Assembly (NCBI GenBank): GCA_030539495.1
Contig: JAUNRX010000018.1
Coordinates: 1-40,729, forward strand
Direction of reading: 5' to 3'
Source: a bacterium
Lineage (GTDB): Bacteria > Bacillota > Clostridia > Lachnospirales > Lachnospiraceae
DNA length: 40,729 nt
Below are positions 15,188-23,891 of this stretch, in pieces (within the stretch, counting starts at the first letter, position 1; the number at the start of each line of letters is the position of its first letter). Position numbers and translations under genes: made by a program. The notes under the pieces are model-generated. The model saw only the letters and a list, made by a program, of their open reading frames with translations, had not been told where the DNA came from and made no database searches.

Positions 15188-17833
15188 ATGCAGAAAAATC
15201 AAGAAACAATGGAAGGTTTGCTATATTGCTTAGATGATGCAATATCATCGAGAAATAGAAGATATGAAACATTAGATGCGCAGTATAAGAACGAGAATGG
15301 TCATATCTTGCAAAGCCAGTATGATGAATATTCAAGTCGAAAAAAATCTATAACGAATCGATTTAAGGAGGAAGCAATTGATTATCAAGAAAAGATAGAC
15401 AGACTATGCCAGAGGATAAGAAAATCACAACCATCCTTACTTGAACTTTCGGCATCTAATATTAATGTAAAGAATAGATTCCCAAGGAATATTGCTCTTG
15501 GAAAGTTACATGTAAGATACAACAATCTTGATTTTTATGTTCCGAAAACATTTTCTTTCCCTTTTGACCGTCCAATGTATATCTGTGATGATACTAAGGT
15601 AGTACTGCTTCATAAGGTGCTGCTTCGTCTTTTATTCACACTTCCCATCAATAAACAGGAATACTATGTTTTTGATCCAATCGGGTTAGGTAAAACAATC
15701 GGTAAGTTCAATTCGCTGTTTTCTAATGAACAACTATTCCCACAGAAAAAGATATTGTCTTCAACAATAGAGTTGAAAGCGGCGCTCAAGGATGTAACGA
15801 ACTACATATTAGATTTGCAGAGCAATGTTTTTAATATTGAGTCTGATTGTCAAGATTGGGATTCTTACAATAGACGGCTTTATTCTCAAAGGGAAATAAG
15901 GAAAATACTGACATATAAAGTATTCATTTTTACAGCAGTTCCAGATGGTATGGATCAGGAATGCTTTGATATGTTTCGAACATTGATTGCGCACGGAAAG
16001 CAATGCGGATTAATGATTCTGTTTTCCTTTAATGAAGCTATATTCAATCTTGAAGATAGCAGAATGAAAAAAATGGAGGTTGATTTAAAGGGCTGCATTG
16101 AACAGAGTATACAATTGCATCATGTTTTTGAAGAAGATGACATCAATAAAAACTATTCAAATTTAACAACGGAAAATATCGGTGAAAAATTTCCGGATGA
16201 CCATTCTCTCAGTATTTTGCTAAATGAGATAAAGAGTGTGGCTGACCAACAAAGTGGGCAAGGGATATCTTTTGATGAATTAATGGAACAGGGAAATCTG
16301 TTTCAGGGTAATTCAAAAGATGGATTAAGCATTCCAATCGGCTGCGGAGCATCCGGTAACAGTAAACTAGAACTTTTTGTGGGAGATTCAACCCCCCATT
16401 ATTTGATCGGAGGAACAACAGGTTCGGGTAAATCGAATTTATTACATAATTTGATTATTAGTGCATGTTGTAAATATAGCCCAAATGAATTGAGAGTATA
16501 TTTACTGGATTTTAAAGAAGGTGTTGAATTTAGCCAGTATGTGAATCCGAAGTTAAAACATGCAATGCTTGTCGCTACAGAAGCTGACACGGAATATGGG
16601 ATCACTGTATTAAAGCATCTGTTGGATGAAAAAGAAAGAAGATATGCGGCATTCAAAAATAGTGGCTGTAAGGATATTCAAGGGTATCGAAACAAAAACT
16701 CAACAGCACTTATGCCTAGAATCCTCGCAGTTATCGATGAATTCCAGGTCTTGTTTGGTAATACACAAAAAGACCAAACGATTGCTACATTGGAGATGAT
16801 CGCAAAACAAGGCCGTGCATGTGGAATACATTTAGTTTTAGCAACACAATCCTTAAAAGGAATCGATTTTTCAACTCTTGGACCACAATTTGGAGGCCGA
16901 ATTGCACTGAAATGCTCGGCGGAAGACTCTAAGATCCTATTAGGAGGAATTACCTCGAATAATGAAGAGGCATCTGGATTAAAAGTTCCATATGCAATAT
17001 TAAACACCACGCAGGGAAATGTTTCAGGTAATGTTAAATTTATGGTGCCAAAAGCAGAAGAATCCAAGATCTCTGAGAGTATCTGCTTGATCGAACAAAG
17101 ATGTGATGAACTTGGCATTGAAACAGAAACAAGGATATTCGAGGGGCAAAGTTTGCCGGGTAGACCGAAAACCGTGGTAAGAAGCAGCACAAGGAATATG
17201 CAGATATGTTTCGGTGAATTGATGGATTATACTGCAGAACCATTTTTGTTGAATCTAAGACCACGTGTGACCGATAATTTATTGTTATGCGGTCACGATG
17301 ATAATATGAAAAAAAGTATGTTAGATTCCATTATCCAATCTGCTATCCATAGTGAATTCTGCGAAGAGATCATCTATGTTGGTGATGATAGTGAGATGAT
17401 CGATGTAAGTGTGCGGAATGAAGTGATCTGCGTCTGGTCGATGAAAGATTTTTGTGAGAAGTACACAGAAAACATGTATGACAAAAAGAGGGTTTTGATC
17501 ATAGATAATTGTAACTTGACGAAGCAGATCGGATACGCACCAACGATGTATGGAACTCCAAAACCAGAAGCCGCATTTTTTAAAGACTATATTGATAATG
17601 CAAATGAAAATGGCAGCTTTATCATGGCTTTTTATGAAGGTAGTAATCGAATAAAGAATTGCGGTGTTCCGAAAGATGAATTCAACTATAGGATTGGATA
17701 TTCAGTGAATGTTGATGAGAAAAATTTCTTACTTGGTGCTGGATCACAATCGAATGCACCGGTGAACAAAAATCGAGCATTTTTAGTGGATAATTTGGAA
17801 TTGAAGGCGTGGTTTCGACCATATTTAGCTTAG
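15188..17833 (+). CDS. Operon gene 6: soluble FtsK/SpoIIIE-family ATPase
   Basis: An 881-residue motor ATPase. Residues 1-90 are coiled coil. A first, probably degenerate ATPase-like domain includes Asp163 and a GLGKT string (166-170). The working domain has Walker A GTTGSGKS (409-416), Walker B LAVIDEF (Asp517, Glu518) and ATQSLKGIDFSTLGPQFGGR, typical of FtsK/SpoIIIE. A third domain from about 690 has lost its P-loop (LLLCGHDDNMKKSML). The three-domain layout recalls EssC/EccC of type VII secretion, but there is no membrane segment or FHA domain. It could pump DNA or act on the WXG100-like protein. It lies 13 bases after gene 5 and 11 before the TerY-like gene. Confidence 0.9.
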   Translation: MQKNQETMEGLLYCLDDAISSRNRRYETLDAQYKNENGHILQSQYDEYSSRKKSITNRFKEEAIDYQEKIDRLCQRIRKSQPSLLELSASNINVKNRFPRNIALGKLHVRYNNLDFYVPKTFSFPFDRPMYICDDTKVVLLHKVLLRLLFTLPINKQEYYVFDPIGLGKTIGKFNSLFSNEQLFPQKKILSSTIELKAALKDVTNYILDLQSNVFNIESDCQDWDSYNRRLYSQREIRKILTYKVFIFTAVPDGMDQECFDMFRTLIAHGKQCGLMILFSFNEAIFNLEDSRMKKMEVDLKGCIEQSIQLHHVFEEDDINKNYSNLTTENIGEKFPDDHSLSILLNEIKSVADQQSGQGISFDELMEQGNLFQGNSKDGLSIPIGCGASGNSKLELFVGDSTPHYLIGGTTGSGKSNLLHNLIISACCKYSPNELRVYLLDFKEGVEFSQYVNPKLKHAMLVATEADTEYGITVLKHLLDEKERRYAAFKNSGCKDIQGYRNKNSTALMPRILAVIDEFQVLFGNTQKDQTIATLEMIAKQGRACGIHLVLATQSLKGIDFSTLGPQFGGRIALKCSAEDSKILLGGITSNNEEASGLKVPYAILNTTQGNVSGNVKFMVPKAEESKISESICLIEQRCDELGIETETRIFEGQSLPGRPKTVVRSSTRNMQICFGELMDYTAEPFLLNLRPRVTDNLLLCGHDDNMKKSMLDSIIQSAIHSEFCEEIIYVGDDSEMIDVSVRNEVICVWSMKDFCEKYTENMYDKKRVLIIDNCNLTKQIGYAPTMYGTPKPEAAFFKDYIDNANENGSFIMAFYEGSNRIKNCGVPKDEFNYRIGYSVNVDEKNFLLGAGSQSNAPVNKNRAFLVDNLELKAWFRPYLA

Positions 17834-17844
17834 GGGGTCATGAA

Positions 17845-18297
17845 ATGGAAAAGGTGATTAATATAATTGTAGATGCTTCCGGCAGTATGGCTGAGGATGA
17901 TAAAAATGCTGTTGTAAAATATATGCTGAATGGAATATGTAATGCAAGCAGAACTGACTATTTTGCCAATATAGGTTTTGATCTATTCCAGTGGGGGAAA
18001 GTAACAAAACGGATTGAGAATATGGAAAAGGCTAAGATAGAGTTTTCTGGAAAATCCAATGTGAATGGTTTAGAGATTCTGAATGATTTGCTTGGTGATC
18101 AGGAGTCGATTGTGCTGATCAGTGATGGAAATATGGAACCTGCTGAGAAACAAAAACTGAAATCAATGGGAAAGCGAATTATACCAATATATGTTGGGAT
18201 TGATGCAAATCGAAGCGTATTGCAAGAGGTGTCTACGAATAAAGTTGTATATTCCGTAATGGATTTTATGCAAGCATTATCTGATGCACTGATTTAA
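17845..18297 (+). CDS. Operon gene 7: TerY-like vWA protein
   Basis: A 150-residue minimal vWA protein. The ATG at 17845 is preferred over 17809 because it follows GGGGGT and avoids a long overlap with the ATPase gene. The metal site has DASGSM (Asp10, Ser12, Ser14) and the Asp of ISDGN, but the usual Thr loop reads GKSNVNG, so the Thr is replaced. Directly followed by phosphatase and kinase genes, it completes the vWA + PP2C + kinase TerY-P triad described by comparative genomics of Ter systems, where the vWA protein is thought to scaffold the signalling pair. Confidence 0.85.
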   Translation: MEKVINIIVDASGSMAEDDKNAVVKYMLNGICNASRTDYFANIGFDLFQWGKVTKRIENMEKAKIEFSGKSNVNGLEILNDLLGDQESIVLISDGNMEPAEKQKLKSMGKRIIPIYVGIDANRSVLQEVSTNKVVYSVMDFMQALSDALI

Positions 18298-18318
18298 TGA
18301 AAGATGTGAGGTGGCAAC

Positions 18319-19005
18319 ATGATAAATGGAGGCATAACGATCAAAGGAAGTTATCATGAGGTAAATCAGGATTGCTTTATCTGTGAGCCATATAAAGATG
18401 GCTATATTATGGTTGTGTCAGATGGTATGGGAAGTAAAAAAATGTCCCAGTATGGATCAAAATCCATATGTGAGTGTGTATATGATGTGATCAGTAATTT
18501 TAAGATGAATATCAATTTGTTGAGCTTTAAGGATGTTTTATGCTTTTGTCATGAAGAATGGAAGAAAAAATTAGCAGAATATGATATTACTCAATGCTAC
18601 GCAACTTTATTGGTTGTTATTGTAATGCATAAGAAAATCAAAGCTGCTCGTTTAGGAGATGGCTTTTTAGCTATATACACAGATGACAAAATATCATGTT
18701 TGTTCGATCAAAAAGAAAGCTACTTTGCAAATCAAACCGATTGTTTGCGAGAGACTTTTGATAGAGACAAAATAGAAACAGTTGAAGTTGAGTATGAAAC
18801 ATTTAAGGGAGCTGTATCTTGCACCGATGGAATTGAAATTAGGACAATGCAGGAAAGTGACTTAATCGGATTTACGAAGGACTTCATTGAAGAATATTCT
18901 GGTATGGAGAAGGAACAGATTATTGATGAGATAGGTGTTTGGTTAACAGACTGGCCGGGATGCGATGATAAAACATTAGCTTTTTTGATGGAAGGTGCGA
19001 AATAA
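18319..19005 (+). CDS. Operon gene 8: PP2C-type protein phosphatase
   Basis: A 228-residue PPM/PP2C serine/threonine phosphatase. Metal-binding and catalytic landmarks are the N-terminal NQDCF (Asp18), SDGMGS (Asp35), CTDGIE (Asp near 170) and GCDDKT near the C-terminus. Length is that of the compact bacterial form. It stops directly before the kinase ATG, so the two are almost certainly translated together, and it is expected to reverse that kinase's phosphorylation. Confidence 0.93.
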   Translation: MINGGITIKGSYHEVNQDCFICEPYKDGYIMVVSDGMGSKKMSQYGSKSICECVYDVISNFKMNINLLSFKDVLCFCHEEWKKKLAEYDITQCYATLLVVIVMHKKIKAARLGDGFLAIYTDDKISCLFDQKESYFANQTDCLRETFDRDKIETVEVEYETFKGAVSCTDGIEIRTMQESDLIGFTKDFIEEYSGMEKEQIIDEIGVWLTDWPGCDDKTLAFLMEGAK

Positions 19006-20409
19006 ATGTCTAAAGATGTATATGTAGATACTTACGGTAGAAGTCATGTTGCTTCAAAAGTATTAAGCAGCGGTGGACAGGGAATCGTTTACAGAACAGA
19101 AGAACCCAACACCTTATTAAAACTGGAGTGGGATCCACTCACACAAGAGATTAAAAAGGATACAACAAATAATACGAAATTTGATGAGATACGTATTTTG
19201 CCTTTACTAGAAAAAACAAATCTAACACTACCTCAGACCACATTAAGGGATGTTGCGGGATACACGATGAAATTGTTAGATGATATGAAGTCATTTGAAG
19301 AAGTTTTTTCAAGTGAAGGCAATGAATTCCCTGATAATCCATGGCTTGATGATTTCCGGGAATCTTGTCCTGATATAGAGAAGCAATTGAAGCAATATAT
19401 ATCGTCTGGAGGATTAAGAAAAAGGCTGAATGCTTATATGAAGTCGGCATGTGTTTTGGCAAAAATACATGCTAGTGGCTTGGTGTATTGTGATGTTTCA
19501 GATAAGAATATGTTTGTATCATCTGATTCAAATAAAGCAAATGTTTGGTTAATCGATTGCGATAATCTGGACTATATGAAGAATACAGCGAAAAATAGTG
19601 GATGGAGAACTCCTGGTTTTGGAGCACCTGAAGTATATCAAGGAAAAGGGAATACGATGTATTCGGATGTGTATTCGTTTGCGATCGCTTTATTTTGGAC
19701 ATTAACTACAAAACATCCGTTTATAGGTGCTGCAGTTGAGGATGCACTTAATGAGGAGGATTTTTTGGATGATCCGGAAGAAGATTTTGCATGCAGCAGA
19801 GATTTTGCATGGATCAGTGATCGTCAAGATGATAGTAATGATTCTGACATAGGATTACCGCATCGTATGTTTATTAGTGAAGCGTTGACAAATTACTTCC
19901 AGGTTACATTTAGTAAAGAAGGAAGAAAGAATAGACAGAAAAGAACAACAATGCCGGAATGGGCATATATTTTGGCAAAAGAATTGGATCATACCGTGAG
20001 ATGTGGCCACTGCCAGATGGATTACTACGGAAGCGATCATTCAACCTGTCCTTGGTGTGATTCAGAGAATCAATTGATACGAGTAAAATCCAAGAAAGTA
20101 ATTGATAATCATCATGTGAAACAATGGGATTTTGTTCATGAACAACAGAATGCATATGTCGATATTCCGTTAAGATTGTTGGAGGGCTTCTGCTGTGATC
20201 ATATGGATGAGAACGCATTTCGATTAAGATACGTGGGTGATGAAGTCGAAATTATTGATATGTCAAATCAATATGATTTCTCTGTTATTAGTGAAGGACA
20301 TGAGAAGCTAATCTATGGAAGTACAAAAATTGTTGCAAAGAATGGCTTAGTGATTCATGCAGTATGCAAGAAAAATAATCTTTGCATTTTACTAGAAATT
20401 GGGGTGTGA
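19006..20409 (+). CDS. Operon gene 9: TerY-P-type protein kinase with zinc ribbon
   Basis: A 467-residue Ser/Thr-type kinase. The glycine loop is SSGGQGIVYR (21-30), the ATP-binding Lys is Lys39 in LLKLEW, the catalytic loop is YCDVSDKN (Asp163, Asn168), and the metal-binding motif is DCDN (Asp184, instead of DFG), followed by FGAPEVYQG. The divergent HRD and DFG motifs are usual for this prokaryotic group. After the kinase, Cys333, Cys336, Cys348 and Cys351 form a zinc ribbon, and the last 90 residues form a beta-rich domain of unknown type. It abuts the phosphatase gene with no gap. Likely substrates are neighbouring subunits (inference). Confidence 0.92.
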   Translation: MSKDVYVDTYGRSHVASKVLSSGGQGIVYRTEEPNTLLKLEWDPLTQEIKKDTTNNTKFDEIRILPLLEKTNLTLPQTTLRDVAGYTMKLLDDMKSFEEVFSSEGNEFPDNPWLDDFRESCPDIEKQLKQYISSGGLRKRLNAYMKSACVLAKIHASGLVYCDVSDKNMFVSSDSNKANVWLIDCDNLDYMKNTAKNSGWRTPGFGAPEVYQGKGNTMYSDVYSFAIALFWTLTTKHPFIGAAVEDALNEEDFLDDPEEDFACSRDFAWISDRQDDSNDSDIGLPHRMFISEALTNYFQVTFSKEGRKNRQKRTTMPEWAYILAKELDHTVRCGHCQMDYYGSDHSTCPWCDSENQLIRVKSKKVIDNHHVKQWDFVHEQQNAYVDIPLRLLEGFCCDHMDENAFRLRYVGDEVEIIDMSNQYDFSVISEGHEKLIYGSTKIVAKNGLVIHAVCKKNNLCILLEIGV

Positions 20410-20411
20410 CG

Positions 20412-23400
20412 ATGATAATAAGCGATTTAGAAATGAATCAAGACAGTGTTTTTTTGGATGTTCAATGTAAAATGACAATCAAACAAAAAATAGTATCAAA
20501 AAATGGACGAATCGAAATGTTGGGAGAAAATCAATTTAAGTTCATAACGAAGGATAATGTGATTGATTTTAGTATTGCTGATAGAAATAATGCTAATTTG
20601 ATTATGGATTGTTTTAATCGTCACTTTTATTGTTTGGCAAATGTTACAGTATGTAATGAAGGCAAGGACGAAAACAAGGTATTCTTTTTGCATATTTGTT
20701 TCTTTTATAATTTACAACGATGGGGTAAGATCCCAGTTATTCTTGCTGATGAAATAAAGAAAAAAATTGAAAAAAAATATGTTAAGGGAAGAGAAACGAT
20801 TGAACAGGTATTAGAAGAAAACTTTAGACTGACAGATGGTGTTAGTGCGTATTTCTCCTATACAACAGGAAAGTATTATTTTGGTGATACTGAGGAAGGC
20901 GATACTGAGGCACAAGAGGCCAAAGTAACAAATGAAGCAACGGTTGAAAATGATGAAAATGGTATGCTGGCATATGATGCAACAGCATTTGTAAAAATAA
21001 AAGAAAAAGAGAAACAGAAAAAAGACGCATTCGTAATATATGGAAAAGATTTTAATCTTTATGCATCCATGCAAGGCGAAAAATTCGATGCAAAATTATA
21101 CGTTGAGAAGATTGCAAAGGAGAGACAAAATATTCCGATGATGCGAATTGCAGAAGGAACATTGGAGTTCTTTGATCATCATTCAATATTGTCAAAAAAG
21201 GTAAGAGATACCTTAGAAAGTACAAAAGGCTATCTTGATTTATGGAATCAATATGCCGAGCAAGAAGGAAGGATGCTATTAGAAAAAGTTCGAAACGTAG
21301 GATTAATCACGATTCATCGAGATGCCATGACAGTTGATGGTAATGGGATTCATATTCCATATTCAGGATTAGGCAAAGAGGCAGAGGAACTAGTCACCAA
21401 TGATTGTTTTCTCCTCTTTTCTGATGAGGTACCAGTATATCTGGAAGATCAGGAGATGACCTGGAGTGATTATCGTACTCTTTCAAAACAAGCTGATAAG
21501 GTTGGTTATTCGCTGAATAAAGGGGAACAGGTAAGAGTAAGTTTTAAGAAAAAAGGTGGACTTGTCTTAAACCCAGAAGACGGGGTGTTGCCAGACAAAA
21601 AATATGTATCTTTGTCGATCCTGGGTGATGAAAGACAGATCTCAAGAAGAGAGGAAGCGCGTCATAGAATCACTCTAGGTGAAGCTGCAAATCCAGCATT
21701 GGGATTGATCTTGGAGGGTCAGTTGACGGAAGAATTGGGTTCATACTCAAGACGTAAAAAGATTCTGCCATTATCAAGCTTCGTCAAAGAAAAAATATTC
21801 CAGCATGATCCGACAGAGACACAAAAGAAAGCGATAGATATCGCCTTAAATACACCAGATATTGCAATCATTCAGGGACCTCCCGGAACTGGTAAGACAA
21901 CAGTGATCACAGCCATTATTGAGCGATTGAATGAGATTTGTGATAAACGTGAGAAAGTGAATGGACAAGTATTGATCACAAGCTTTCAGCATGATGCCGT
22001 TAGAAATGTAATTGAACGATTACAAATCAATTCTCTTCCTACAATTAAATTCGGAAAACAGGAACGTGGGGGAGAAGAAGATGTCACGAGAGAGAGAATC
22101 ATTGAGGAATGGTGTGAAGAATACATTCAAAAGCTCAGTGAGAAAAATCCAGAATTAATGGAAACAGAGCAAAGAAATACGTTAAGCAGGCTTTTCAATA
22201 TATACTTAGCTTATCCGAGTGATAAAAATGCTTTGGAGTTCTTACAGTGTGCGAAAGAAGTCAATTCTGATGTAGAGCTGGATAAGAAGATCAGCAGACT
22301 TATTGAAATGAAAAGCATAAGTGAAAACGAAAATAATTCTTCCTTATTAACATTAATAAGAAGATTAAGAACTACCAAAGAAGGCTTTATGGATGATGGA
22401 GCAGATAATGCAGATTATTTGTTGCAAAACCTTGAAGATCTGGGAATCAATCAGGATATCCCGGCGAATAAGAAAGTGTTTGAAATCCTTGATGATGCTG
22501 CAATCTGTTATGGGAAAGAACCAGATGAGAAACTATTAAGTGATTTGAGGGAAATCAAAGTATATCTATTGGAGAAATGTATACCTAAGCCAGTATATAA
22601 AAAGGAAATGCCGGATCAGGATATAACAGATATTTATAAATTACTAAATCAAAGTGTTAAGAAGCATAAAGATGAAAAATCTGCGATCTTAGCTGGTTTA
22701 TTAAAAGAATTAAGAACGAACCGCTCGGAAGTCGAAAAGTCACTCGAACATTATTTATTTGTGTATTCAGCAACAACACAGCAGAGTGAAGGAAAAGAGA
22801 TAAAACAAGCAAAAGGAATCCGCCGTAATGAACATCCTGAGTACGAAACAGTCATTGTAGATGAAGCGGCTAGGGTTAGTCCCGCTGATTTAATGATTCC
22901 GTTGGCGCAGGCAAAAAAGAGGATCATCTTAGTGGGAGATCATAGACAGCTGCCTCATATATACGATGAAGAAGTATTTGAAAGTATGAAGGAAAATGGC
23001 GAGACTTTCGATATGAACAACATAAAAAAAAGTATGTTCGAATACTTACTTGATAAAGCAAAAGAATTAGAAAAAATAGATAATGTCCCAAGAACGATTG
23101 TTTTAGATGCACAATATCGAATGCATCCGATCCTGGGAGAGTTTGTTGACGAGGTGTTTTATAAACCACATGATGAACATTTTGCATCACCATTGCCGGC
23201 AAAAAACTACTCTCAATTTGTATCGAAAAAGCAGCTTCCTATGGAATGGCATCATTTCCCTGAAAAATATGGAATGGAGCGTAAAGAGGGAACAAGTAGG
23301 GTACGAGATTGTGAAGCAGATTTTATTGTAGATAAGATCTATGGGCTTTTCTATTCAGAAGAAGGTAGACATCTTTCATACGGTGTAATCACTTTCTATA

Positions 23401-23891
23401 GCGAACAAGTAAAAAGTATAAAGATAAAACTTAAAAGTAAGCTTGGAGAAGACGCCCAGAAAGTTAGAGTTGGAAGTGTTGATGCATTTCAGGGTATGGA
23501 GTTTGATGTAATCTTCTTATCCGTTGTTCGAAGTAATGGAAATGATCCAATGGTAAGATTAGACAAAGGCCAAAAACCACAAAAAATTGATTTCACAAAA
23601 TTAGAAATGGACACAAGTCTACTTGATAAAGAAGATGCGATCTATAAGGAATGGGAAGCATACAGAGATAAAGTTGGTATGCAGAATTATGGTTTCCTTA
23701 TTTCAGAAAATCGTTTATGTGTTTCGCTGAGCAGACAAAAGAGATTATTGATCATTGTTGGTAATGCAGATATGTTTGGTAAGGGAGAATGGGGAAGAAC
23801 TGCTAAGGTCTGTGTTCCTGGAATGAAACGACTATATGAACTCTGTCAAAGAGAGGATGTGATATACGATGGCCACTCCGAAAGTATTTAG
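20412..23891 (+). CDS. Operon gene 10: UPF1-like superfamily 1 helicase
   Basis: An 1159-residue SF1B helicase. The ATG at 20412 follows a GGGGTG ribosome site and starts two bases after the kinase stop, so the longer in-frame ATG at 20382 is not used here. Residues 1-460 form a large N-terminal region of unknown fold. The motor has motif I GPPGTGKT (489-496), motif II DEAA (817-820), motif III GDHRQLPH, motif IV region QYRMHP (from 901), motif V VDAFQGMEFDVIFLS and motif VI SLSRQK. A helical insertion of roughly 300 residues separates motifs Ia and II, as in UPF1/DNA2 relatives. It probably unwinds RNA or DNA 5' to 3'. Its end overlaps gene 11 by 23 bases. Confidence 0.93.
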   Translation: MIISDLEMNQDSVFLDVQCKMTIKQKIVSKNGRIEMLGENQFKFITKDNVIDFSIADRNNANLIMDCFNRHFYCLANVTVCNEGKDENKVFFLHICFFYNLQRWGKIPVILADEIKKKIEKKYVKGRETIEQVLEENFRLTDGVSAYFSYTTGKYYFGDTEEGDTEAQEAKVTNEATVENDENGMLAYDATAFVKIKEKEKQKKDAFVIYGKDFNLYASMQGEKFDAKLYVEKIAKERQNIPMMRIAEGTLEFFDHHSILSKKVRDTLESTKGYLDLWNQYAEQEGRMLLEKVRNVGLITIHRDAMTVDGNGIHIPYSGLGKEAEELVTNDCFLLFSDEVPVYLEDQEMTWSDYRTLSKQADKVGYSLNKGEQVRVSFKKKGGLVLNPEDGVLPDKKYVSLSILGDERQISRREEARHRITLGEAANPALGLILEGQLTEELGSYSRRKKILPLSSFVKEKIFQHDPTETQKKAIDIALNTPDIAIIQGPPGTGKTTVITAIIERLNEICDKREKVNGQVLITSFQHDAVRNVIERLQINSLPTIKFGKQERGGEEDVTRERIIEEWCEEYIQKLSEKNPELMETEQRNTLSRLFNIYLAYPSDKNALEFLQCAKEVNSDVELDKKISRLIEMKSISENENNSSLLTLIRRLRTTKEGFMDDGADNADYLLQNLEDLGINQDIPANKKVFEILDDAAICYGKEPDEKLLSDLREIKVYLLEKCIPKPVYKKEMPDQDITDIYKLLNQSVKKHKDEKSAILAGLLKELRTNRSEVEKSLEHYLFVYSATTQQSEGKEIKQAKGIRRNEHPEYETVIVDEAARVSPADLMIPLAQAKKRIILVGDHRQLPHIYDEEVFESMKENGETFDMNNIKKSMFEYLLDKAKELEKIDNVPRTIVLDAQYRMHPILGEFVDEVFYKPHDEHFASPLPAKNYSQFVSKKQLPMEWHHFPEKYGMERKEGTSRVRDCEADFIVDKIYGLFYSEEGRHLSYGVITFYSEQVKSIKIKLKSKLGEDAQKVRVGSVDAFQGMEFDVIFLSVVRSNGNDPMVRLDKGQKPQKIDFTKLEMDTSLLDKEDAIYKEWEAYRDKVGMQNYGFLISENRLCVSLSRQKRLLIIVGNADMFGKGEWGRTAKVCVPGMKRLYELCQREDVIYDGHSESI

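Noticed and set aside
13461-17833. Complete type VII secretion system
   Set aside because: Only a WXG100-like protein and an FtsK-type ATPase are present; membrane components are absent and the ATPase has no membrane segment.
12744-20409. Tellurite resistance (ter) operon
   Set aside because: The vWA, phosphatase and kinase genes match TerY-P, but no TerD/TerC-type genes are present, so a tellurite phenotype is not supported.
20382-20411. Helicase start inside the kinase gene
   Set aside because: The ATG at 20412 has a GGGGTG site and avoids the overlap.
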